DNA of 64,000 nucleotides from NCBI RefSeq assembly GCF_040605635.1, contig NZ_JBEXDG010000038.1, positions 1 through 64,000 of the forward strand, written 5' to 3'. The stretch comes from Dactylosporangium sp040605635. Its GTDB lineage: Bacteria > Actinomycetota > Actinomycetes > Mycobacteriales > Micromonosporaceae. Of this stretch, positions 58,325 to 64,000 are shown one piece after another. The notes under the pieces were generated by a model. The model was not told the origin of the DNA, made no database searches, and was given only the letters and a program-made list of their open reading frames with translations. The position numbers and the translations under genes are program-made. Within the stretch, counting starts at the first letter, position 1. Every line of letters starts with the position of its first letter.

Positions 58325-58352
58325 GTTGTTGGCCTATCCGGAGGAGGATGCC

Positions 58353-59705
58353 ATGAAGACCGTCGTCGTCGGTGCCGGGCCGACCGGACTGCTGCTCGCC
58401 GGGGACCTCGCCGCCGCGGGTGTCGAGGTGACCGTCCTGGAGCGGCGCACCGGCGAATCGAACCTGACCAGGGCGTTCGGCGTGCACGCCCGGACGCTGG
58501 AGGTGCTGGACGCCCGCGGCCTCGCCGACGAGCTCGTCGCCACCGGGACCGTCGTGTCGAGGCTGCGGCTGTTCAACCGCGTCCGGGTGGACCTCGGGGT
58601 GCTGCCGAGCCGCTTCCCCTACGTGCTCATCACCCCGCAGTACAACGTGGAGAAGCTCCTGGAGCGGCGCGCGCTCGACCGGGGCGCCCGCATCCTGCGC
58701 GGCGTGACGGTCACCGGCCTGCGCGACGGCGCCGTCCTGGCGGGTGAGGAGACCTACGAGGCCGACTTCGTCGTGGGCGCCGACGGCGTGCACAGCGCGG
58801 TGCGCGAGGCGCTCGGCATGCCGTTCCCCGGCAAGGCGGTGCTGCGCTCGATCATGCTCGCCGACGTGCGGCTCACCGACGCGCCCGTGGACGTCCTCGC
58901 GGTCAACTCCGTGGGCGACGCGTTCGCCTTCGTCGCGCCGTTCGGCGACGGCTGGTTCCGGATCTTCGCCTGGGACCGGCTCGCCCAGCAGCCCGACACC
59001 GCGCCGCTCACGCTCGACGAGGTCCGCGCCGTGACCCTGCGGGCGCTCGGCACCGACTTCGGCATGCGCGAGGCGCGGTTCCTGTCGCGCTTCCACAGCG
59101 ACGAGCGGCAGGTGCCGGCCTACCGCAAGGGCAGTGTCTTCCTCGCCGGCGACGCCGCGCACGTGCACTCCCCCGCCGGCGGGCAGGGCATGAACACCGG
59201 CCTGCAGGACGCCGCCAACCTGAGCTGGAAGCTCGCCGCCGTCGCCCAGGGCTGGGCCCCGGCCGGCCTGCTCGACTCGTACGACAGCGAGCGCCACCCG
59301 GTCGGCGAGCTGGTGCTGCGCAGCAGCGGCGGCCTGATCCGCCTCGCGATGCTGCACTCGCGGGCCTCGCGGGCCGGGCGCGACCTGCTCGGCGGGGCGC
59401 TGCTGCGCGTGCCGGCCGTCATGCGCAGGGCCGCCGGCACGGTGTCCGGGATCGGCATCGGCTACCCGGACGCGCCCCGGCAGCCCGACGTGCTCCTTTC
59501 GCAGGGTTCGCGGATGTACGAACTGCTGCGGGCGGGCCGGCACGTGCTGACCGGACCGTCGGTCCCGGCGGGGTACGAGGACCGGCTCGTGCACGCGGCG
59601 GCTGACCGTTTCGTCCTCGTCCGGCCCGACGGTTACATCGCCTGGACGGGCACAGAGGGGGAGCTTCCGGTCGCGCTGCGGCGCCACCTGGGCCCGCCAC
59701 GGTGA
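58353..59705 (+). CDS. FAD-dependent aromatic monooxygenase
   Basis: A 450-residue class A flavoprotein hydroxylase. FAD-binding motif VVVGAGPTGLLLAGDLAAAGVEVTVLERR, the middle DG motif FVVGADGVHSAVREALGM, and the GD motif FLAGDAAHVHSPAGGQGMNTGLQDAANLSWKLA are all present. The family (PheA/TfdB, and tetracycline or rifampicin hydroxylases) uses NAD(P)H and O2 to hydroxylate aromatic compounds, including antibiotics. GAGGAGG precedes the ATG at 58353. It stands alone behind a palindromic operator, so it is likely inducible. The substrate is unknown. Confidence 0.87.
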   Translation: MKTVVVGAGPTGLLLAGDLAAAGVEVTVLERRTGESNLTRAFGVHARTLEVLDARGLADELVATGTVVSRLRLFNRVRVDLGVLPSRFPYVLITPQYNVEKLLERRALDRGARILRGVTVTGLRDGAVLAGEETYEADFVVGADGVHSAVREALGMPFPGKAVLRSIMLADVRLTDAPVDVLAVNSVGDAFAFVAPFGDGWFRIFAWDRLAQQPDTAPLTLDEVRAVTLRALGTDFGMREARFLSRFHSDERQVPAYRKGSVFLAGDAAHVHSPAGGQGMNTGLQDAANLSWKLAAVAQGWAPAGLLDSYDSERHPVGELVLRSSGGLIRLAMLHSRASRAGRDLLGGALLRVPAVMRRAAGTVSGIGIGYPDAPRQPDVLLSQGSRMYELLRAGRHVLTGPSVPAGYEDRLVHAAADRFVLVRPDGYIAWTGTEGELPVALRRHLGPPR

Positions 59706-59864
59706 TCCACGACACCAGAGATCCGCATAGCTCTTGACATGGGAGCGGTGATCCATGTGTCATGCCCGTCACAGAGCGGCTCTCGTTGGGTTGCCGCCGA
59801 CGTCCGCCCGTCATCACGGTGCGGGCGGCGGCGCACACGGGGACGACGGACGCGCCTGCGAGAC

Positions 59865-59900
59865 GTGCCGGGCCCCGCGCCGCCACGGGGGGCCCGGCAC
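59865..59900 (-). terminator. terminator of the multicopper oxidase gene
   Basis: GTGCCGGGCCCC (59865-59876) pairs exactly with GGGGCCCGGCAC (59889-59900) across a 12-nt loop, 11 bp beyond the stop at 59911. It may also serve the convergent monooxygenase gene. Confidence 0.7.
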
Positions 59901-59910
59901 CTCGCCTGTC

Positions 59911-61392
59911 CTAGTCGTGGCCCAGCCTCGGCCGGTCGCCTTCGCGCTCGACCACCACGAACTGGCCCATCATCCCCTCGTCCTCGTGCCGCAGGACGTG
60001 GCAGTGGAACATGTACGCGGTCGTCGGGTCGGCGTGGTCGGCGAACCTGGCGATGAGCGAGTACCTCCTGCGTGGCTCCAGGAACAGGGTGTCCTTCCAG
60101 CCACCGAGCTCCGGCGGGGGCGCGCCGCCGTCGACCGACACCACCTGGAACTGCACGTCGTGGATGTGGAAGCTGTGCGGGGTGTCGTGGCCGTTGGCGA
60201 CGTTCCAGACCTCGACGGTGTTCTTGACGACGACGGCGTCGACGCGGTCCATGTCCATCCTGTCGTCGTTGATCTGCCGACCCTGGAAGGTGAACGTCCG
60301 TGTCTTCGCCGCCTGTGCCGGGTCCAGCCGCTCGATCCCGGCCAGCGTGCCGGGCGGGGTCACGGGCCTGAGCTCCGCGGCGGCCCGCAGCTGCAGCACG
60401 TCGAAGGTGTCGCGGCCGCCGTGGAACCGGCCGACGCCGGGCGCCAGGCTGCGCAGCTCGACCCGCTCCCCGGGCCGCATCTCGACGAGGACCTCGGCCC
60501 GCTCCCCCACCGACAGGCGCACATGGCCGGTCCGGTACGGCGCGGCGAGGAGCCCCCCGTCCGAGCCGATCATCGTGAGGGGACGTCCGTCGGACATCGC
60601 GAAGTCGTACACCCGCGCCGTCGAGGCGTTGAGCAACCGGAGGCGGACCAGGGTGCTGCGCACGTCCAGGAACGGGCCCGGGGTGCCGTTGACGAGGATC
60701 TCGTCGCCGAGGATGCCGACGTCGCTGAGGAACTTGTCGCTCATGCTCAGCTGCCCGCCGTCGAACCGCTTGTCCTGCACGACGACCGGGACGTCGTCGA
60801 CGCCGTAGTCGTGCGGCAGCCCTCCGGGTTCCTTCCCGTCGTCCAGGATGAACAGCCCGGCGAGGCCGCGGTAGACCTGCCGCTCGGTGAGGTCGCTCGG
60901 GTGCGGGTGATACCACAGCGTCGCCGCCGGCTGGTCGACCGTCCACGCGGCCTGGTGGTCGCCGCCGGGCTGGATCGGGTGGTGCGGGCCGCCGTCGACC
61001 TTCGCCGGCAGGTGCATGCCGTGCCAGTGCACGGTCGTGCGCTCGTTGAGCCGGTTGTGGATGTTGACGGCGACCCGCTCGCCGCGCTTCGCCCGCAGGG
61101 TCGGGCCGAGGTAGGCGCCGTTGTAGCCCCAGGTGCGGGTGGTGCCGTGGCCGAGGTCGCTGTCGCCGGGCTGCGCGGTGAGGTCGAAGACCCGGGTCCC
61201 GCCGGCGTCGACGGTCGATGCGGCCAGCGGTGGGACCTTGAGCGGCCGGTCGAAGGCGACCTTGCCGACCGTGTCCACGGCCGGGCGGGTCAGGACCCAG
61301 GTCACCACCGCCACGCCGCACCCGCAGAGCACCAGCAGCAGGCCGAGCCCGCCGAGCAGCCACTTGCGCACCGTCGTCCCCTTCACCGTCAT
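59911..61392 (-). CDS. membrane-anchored multicopper oxidase
   Basis: A 493-residue three-cupredoxin oxidase. An N-terminal membrane helix (WLLGGLGLLLVLCGCGVAVVTWVL) anchors it; this may instead be a lipoprotein-like signal. All four copper motifs are visible: VHWHGMH, WYHPHP, HSFHIHDVQF and MFHCHVLRHEDEGMM; the last holds the type 1 Cys-His with an axial Met. Met clusters (DDRMDMDRVD) recall CueO-type cuprous oxidases. It probably oxidises Cu(I) or phenols outside the cell. The ATG lies just downstream of the CTACATGTAG palindrome shared with the PadR promoter at 9.2 kb. Confidence 0.9.
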   Translation of the reverse strand: MTVKGTTVRKWLLGGLGLLLVLCGCGVAVVTWVLTRPAVDTVGKVAFDRPLKVPPLAASTVDAGGTRVFDLTAQPGDSDLGHGTTRTWGYNGAYLGPTLRAKRGERVAVNIHNRLNERTTVHWHGMHLPAKVDGGPHHPIQPGGDHQAAWTVDQPAATLWYHPHPSDLTERQVYRGLAGLFILDDGKEPGGLPHDYGVDDVPVVVQDKRFDGGQLSMSDKFLSDVGILGDEILVNGTPGPFLDVRSTLVRLRLLNASTARVYDFAMSDGRPLTMIGSDGGLLAAPYRTGHVRLSVGERAEVLVEMRPGERVELRSLAPGVGRFHGGRDTFDVLQLRAAAELRPVTPPGTLAGIERLDPAQAAKTRTFTFQGRQINDDRMDMDRVDAVVVKNTVEVWNVANGHDTPHSFHIHDVQFQVVSVDGGAPPPELGGWKDTLFLEPRRRYSLIARFADHADPTTAYMFHCHVLRHEDEGMMGQFVVVEREGDRPRLGHD

Positions 61393-61403
61393 AGGTAGCT
61401 TTA

Positions 61404-61413
61404 CTACATGTAG
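61404..61413. promoter_or_regulatory. CTACATGTAG palindrome in the oxidase/membrane-protein divergent region
   Basis: A perfect 10-bp palindrome 12-21 bp upstream of the oxidase start codon, flanked by GTAGC on its far side. Candidate PadR-type operator. Confidence 0.45.
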
Positions 61414-61489
61414 CTTGGCTGCTGACGGTGGTTCCCACATCGGGGAAAACCTCAGGGACAACCCCCAATCGCACCACGCACCCCTCGGC

Positions 61490-61495
61490 GATACT
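61490..61495 (+). promoter_or_regulatory. possible leaderless -10 GATACT
   Basis: GATACT lies 6 nt before GTG 61502; the first base departs from TAnnnT. Confidence 0.3.
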
Positions 61496-61501
61496 GAGCG
61501 G

Positions 61502-62164
61502 GTGGTTATCGACGCCTACGTGACCTCGCTCGGCGCCGCGCTGCGCGGTCCCCGGGCCGCGAAACGCGAGCTGCTGACCGAGGTGCGCGACAGCCTGCAC
61601 GACGCCGCCGCGCACCACGAGGCGACCGGCCACGACGCCTCCGCCGCGGCACGGATGGCGGTCGACGAGTTCGGCACGGTGCGCGACCTCGCCGACGACT
61701 ACCAGCGGGAGCTGGCGCTGCTGCAGGGCCGCCGGACCGCGCTCCTCGTCGCCGGCGCCGTCGCCGCGCAGCAGGTGATCTCGGAGGTGGCCTGGCGGTC
61801 CGCGGCGACCGGTTGGACCTGGCAGCCCAGCCGGGGTTACGCACTGCTGGCCCACACCGTCGACTACGCCGGCTACGCCGTCGTGATCCTCGGCGTGCTC
61901 GCCGCCGTCGCCTGCGGGGTCGGCAGCCGCTACGTCAGCGTGGGCAGCGGGTTCGTCCGCGCGACGGGGATCGCGGCGATCGGCGTGTGCGCGTTCTTCG
62001 TGCTCGGCGGGGCGGCCCTGTCGCTGCTCAGCCCCGCCTGGCACACCACGACGACCGGCGGCTTCTCCCCGCTGGACCTCGCCTCGGCCGCCGTCACCAC
62101 CACCACGCCGGTGTGGATGGTCTACTCCGGCCTGCGCTGCCTGCGCGCCTCCGCGACCGCCTGA
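61502..62164 (+). CDS. permease-prefix/HAAS-type membrane protein
   Basis: A 220-residue protein. Residues 1-75 form the helical HAAS/permease-prefix domain (VTSLGAALRGPRAAKRELLTEVRDSLHDAAAHHEATGHDASAAARMAVDEFGTVRDLADDYQREL) and four transmembrane helices follow. Such proteins usually sit beside a PadR repressor and are thought to sense membrane state; none is adjacent here, although a PadR-like site lies upstream. Translation from GTG 61502; the convergent NTF2-like gene ends 9 bp beyond. Confidence 0.8.
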   Translation: MVIDAYVTSLGAALRGPRAAKRELLTEVRDSLHDAAAHHEATGHDASAAARMAVDEFGTVRDLADDYQRELALLQGRRTALLVAGAVAAQQVISEVAWRSAATGWTWQPSRGYALLAHTVDYAGYAVVILGVLAAVACGVGSRYVSVGSGFVRATGIAAIGVCAFFVLGGAALSLLSPAWHTTTTGGFSPLDLASAAVTTTTPVWMVYSGLRCLRASATA

Positions 62165-62173
62165 CGGGTCCGC

Positions 62174-62542
62174 TCAGGCCTGGGCGGGCACCCGGTCCAG
62201 GAAGCCCAGGACCTGATCGACGCGGCCGTCGGCGGCCAGCGTGACCACGTCGAAGCCGGCGACCGGCGCCTCCTGACCCGGCAGGCCCATCTCCCAGCCG
62301 AAGCGCGCCTGGTCGTGGTGGCCGTCGACCGCGCCGAGCGGGCTGATCACGAAGCCGGGGAACCGCGCCTGCACACCGCCGATCATCCCGTCGACCTCCG
62401 CCCGGCCGCGCACGGCGGCCATCGGGTCGACGAACCGCACGTCCTCGGTGAACAGCGCGTCGATCGCCGCCCGCCGGGCGACCGGGTCCGTCTCGTTCCA
62501 CACCTCGATGAACCGCCGCACGACGCTCTCGTAGTCACTCAT
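62174..62542 (-). CDS. SnoaL/NTF2-like protein
   Basis: A 122-residue NTF2-fold protein: YESVVRRFIEVWNETDPVARRAAIDALFTEDVRFVDPMAAVRGRAEVDGMIGGVQARFPGF is the standard SnoaL-like first half and FDVVTLAADGRVDQVLGFLDRVP its end. Likely a small-molecule isomerase or binding protein. It is divergent from the MmyB-type regulator (88 bp between starts), a common arrangement for target and regulator. Confidence 0.83.
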   Translation of the reverse strand: MSDYESVVRRFIEVWNETDPVARRAAIDALFTEDVRFVDPMAAVRGRAEVDGMIGGVQARFPGFVISPLGAVDGHHDQARFGWEMGLPGQEAPVAGFDVVTLAADGRVDQVLGFLDRVPAQA

Positions 62543-62617
62543 GCCGCTCAGCCTGCTGTGGCCGGCGCCGCGGGTCGATTCCCTGCGAGGTAATGGCCGC
62601 GCTTCCCGCCCCGCTTC

Positions 62618-62623
62618 TACGAT
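62618..62623 (+). promoter_or_regulatory. leaderless -10 hexamer TACGAT
   Basis: TACGAT lies 6 nt before ATG 62630. Confidence 0.55.
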
Positions 62624-62629
62624 TCGCGC

Positions 62630-63394
62630 ATGACACAACCGGTCGGAGTGCTGTTGCGCGAGTGGCGGGAGCGGCGCCGGCTCAGCCAGCTGGAGCTGTC
62701 GATCCAGGCGGAGATCTCGACCCGGCACCTGAGCTTCGTGGAGACGGGCCGCTCCAAGCCGACCAGCGCGATGATCCTGCGCATCACCGAGCACCTCGAC
62801 GTGCCGCTGCGGGAGCGCAACGCGCTGCTGCTCGCCGGCGGTTTCGCGCCCGCGTATCCGGAAGGCCGGCTGGACGGCTCGCAGCTGCGACAGGTGCGGG
62901 CGTCACTGCGGCAGGTCCTCGCCGGCCACGAGCCCTTTCCCGCCGTGGTGGTGGACCGGGGGTGGGACATGCTCGACGCCAACGCCCCGGTCGGGCGGCT
63001 GACCGCGGGCGTGGCACCGGCGCTGCTGGAGCCGCCGGTCAACGTGCTGCGGCTGTCCCTGCACCCGGAAGGGCTCGCGCCGCGCATCGTCAACCTCGGG
63101 CAGTGGCGGGCGCACCTGCTGGGGCGCCTCGACCGGCAGGCCCGCACCACCGGCGACCCCGCGCTGTCCGACCTGCTCGCGGAGCTTTCGGCGTACCCGG
63201 GCGGGACCGCTGCGGCGCCCGCCGCGCACGAGGTCGTGGTGCCGCTGCGGATCCGTCAGGACGGCGTCGAGCTGCGCTTCTTCAGCATCACGGCGGTGTT
63301 CGGCTCGCCGATGGACGTGACCGTCGCGGAGCTCGCCATCGAGTCGTTCTTCCCGGCCGACGCCGCGACCGCCACCGCCCTGCGGGACGCGTGA
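62630..63394 (+). CDS. XRE-family regulator with MmyB-like ligand domain
   Basis: A 254-residue regulator. Cro/CI-type helix-turn-helix VLLREWRERRRLSQLELSIQAEISTRHLSFVETGRSKPTSAMILRITEHLDVPLRERNALLLAGGFAPAY, then the PAS-like MmyB ligand-binding domain (residues about 95-250; FPAVVVDRGWDMLDANAP). Members bind fatty acids or similar ligands. It is divergent from the NTF2-like gene, its probable target, and uses a leaderless promoter. Confidence 0.88.
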   Translation: MTQPVGVLLREWRERRRLSQLELSIQAEISTRHLSFVETGRSKPTSAMILRITEHLDVPLRERNALLLAGGFAPAYPEGRLDGSQLRQVRASLRQVLAGHEPFPAVVVDRGWDMLDANAPVGRLTAGVAPALLEPPVNVLRLSLHPEGLAPRIVNLGQWRAHLLGRLDRQARTTGDPALSDLLAELSAYPGGTAAAPAAHEVVVPLRIRQDGVELRFFSITAVFGSPMDVTVAELAIESFFPADAATATALRDA

Positions 63395-63495
63395 CGGTGG
63401 CACGTTTCCGGGATTCGGGGAAGTGCGGCCGACCGTAACGTCATATGCATCGCAAGGCCACACCACAGCACTTCCCACACCAGAAGGAGCACCAA

Positions 63496-63897
63496 ATGAG
63501 CGACTACGACGGCGGCACCGACTACGGTCACGTCGAGACCGGCGAGAACCACGAGGCGCTGGACCAGCTGCACCAGGTCAACGCCAGCGAGGCCGACCAC
63601 AACTCGCAGTTCGGCGTCTACGAGGCCGACCACGCCTCCGCCGAGAACACCAGCTTCGACCAGGGCCACCACGTCGAGTACAGCAACCCGGACGGCACCC
63701 ACTACGAGGAGTCGGACTACACGTCCTACGACCACAGCGCGGCCGAGTCCGACCACGTCTTCGCGGCCGAGGGCAGCGAGTCCTCGCACACCTCGGAGTA
63801 CTCGGAGCTCGAGGCGCTCCAGGCCCGCCTGGACAGCACGTTCGCCTCGGCGACCGAGCTGCACACCGACGGCGGCCCGGCCATCGCGGCCGGCTGA
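63496..63897 (+). CDS. acidic Tyr/His/Ser-rich protein, 133 aa, unrecognised
   Basis: Not recognised. From ATG 63496 (AAGGAG 6 nt upstream) the 133 residues contain no Lys, Cys or Trp and a single Arg. They are full of Asp/Glu, His, Tyr, Ser and Thr, with an imperfect EADH / SDH repeat (SEADHNSQF, YEADHASAE, ESDHVFAAE) and a short C-terminal helix (ELEALQARLDSTFASATEL). It looks disordered and could bind metal ions. No signal peptide. The strong ribosome site suggests it is expressed. Confidence 0.6.
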   Translation: MSDYDGGTDYGHVETGENHEALDQLHQVNASEADHNSQFGVYEADHASAENTSFDQGHHVEYSNPDGTHYEESDYTSYDHSAAESDHVFAAEGSESSHTSEYSELEALQARLDSTFASATELHTDGGPAIAAG

Positions 63898-63933
63898 CCT
63901 CAGCGGGAAAGCTCCTGACGGTGTGGTTCACTG

Positions 63934-63967
63934 CGCCGGCCCGCGGTATCAGCCCCGCAGGCCGGCG
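63934..63967 (+). terminator. possible terminator after the acidic protein gene
   Basis: CGCCGGCC (63934-63941) pairs exactly with GGCCGGCG (63960-63967) across an 18-nt loop. Weak, as the loop is long. The last 100 bases of the window hold nothing else I can support. Confidence 0.3.
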
Positions 63968-64000
63968 ACCCACCAGAGCTCGCCAAGCATCGACGCACTC

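Noticed and set aside
1..64000. CRISPR array or anti-phage island
   Set aside because: The tandem repeats are 9-96 bp direct repeats without unique spacers, and no cas, restriction, retron or abortive-infection gene was found. The PemK-like membrane protein is the only defence-like domain.

Overview
The window is high-GC DNA with strong third-codon G/C bias, many GTG starts, an ECF41 and an ECF42 sigma factor, NgcEFG-type sugar transport genes, Tat and lipoprotein signals and an LPXTG protein. This fits a mycelial actinomycete. A Micromonosporaceae-type genome is my best guess from gene content, but no rRNA or marker gene here proves it. No tRNA, rRNA, CRISPR array, transposase, integrase or phage gene was found. 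One run of 98 N lies inside a tetracycline-resistance-type gene.

Layout. 0.1-5.6 kb: a PP2C-like protein, two truncated relics (HEAT-repeat and AraC), a PhyH-type dioxygenase, a TrmH/SpoU RNA methyltransferase, small hypotheticals and a perfect 18-bp hairpin. 5.6-14.3 kb: a beta-solenoid membrane protein, a PadR / membrane protein / micropeptide operon, a membrane protein fused to a PemK-like domain, a MerR regulator, a TetM/OtrA-like ribosomal-protection GTPase carrying a 15-bp in-frame repeat array, and an SRPBCC protein. 14.3-21.5 kb: a 96-bp tandem array, a giant DUF4132 protein, VOC plus SigJ-type sigma, a second degenerate array and an NDH-2-like flavoprotein. 21.5-26.1 kb: an FtsX permease/ATPase pair divergent from a NarL-type two-component system. 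26.1-32.4 kb: a glycan pair (GT4 and an alpha-barrel protein) and two secreted GH30 enzymes with different accessory domains. 32.5-36.6 kb: a copper module (CsoR, CopZ, secreted His-rich protein, CopA). 36.6-44.9 kb: a PadR regulator, a MucR-type zinc-finger protein, SnoaL-fold proteins, a tautomerase/TetR pair, an LPXTG protein, a PHB-depolymerase-like lipoprotein, and a helicase-associated protein next to an AlkZ-like glycosylase. 44.9-52.1 kb: an amino-sugar locus (NagK-type kinase, RpiR regulator, SIS protein, NgcEFG transporter) followed by a GH16 with a chitin-binding domain. 52.3-64 kb: an ECF42/YCII pair, aminopeptidase N, an MFS exporter, an orphan AbfB fragment, a flavin monooxygenase, a multicopper oxidase, a permease-prefix membrane protein, an NTF2-like protein, an MmyB-type regulator and an acidic protein.

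How the parts work together. The clearest physiology is saprophytic polysaccharide use: secreted GH30 and GH16 enzymes with ricin, discoidin or chitin-binding modules, and an RpiR-controlled amino-sugar uptake and phosphorylation route. A copper-export operon sits under two CsoR-type operators, with a multicopper oxidase elsewhere in the window.

The most unusual signal runs across many genes. Short tandem duplications in multiples of 3 bp (15, 18, 24, 30 and 36 bp) sit at likely surface loops of otherwise ordinary housekeeping proteins, and longer minisatellites (96 bp, and alternating 65/82 bp) lie between genes. Two other notable items are a PemK/MazF-like domain on a multi-pass membrane anchor, and about ten genes whose -10 hexamer lies 5-8 nt from the start codon, which indicates leaderless transcription.
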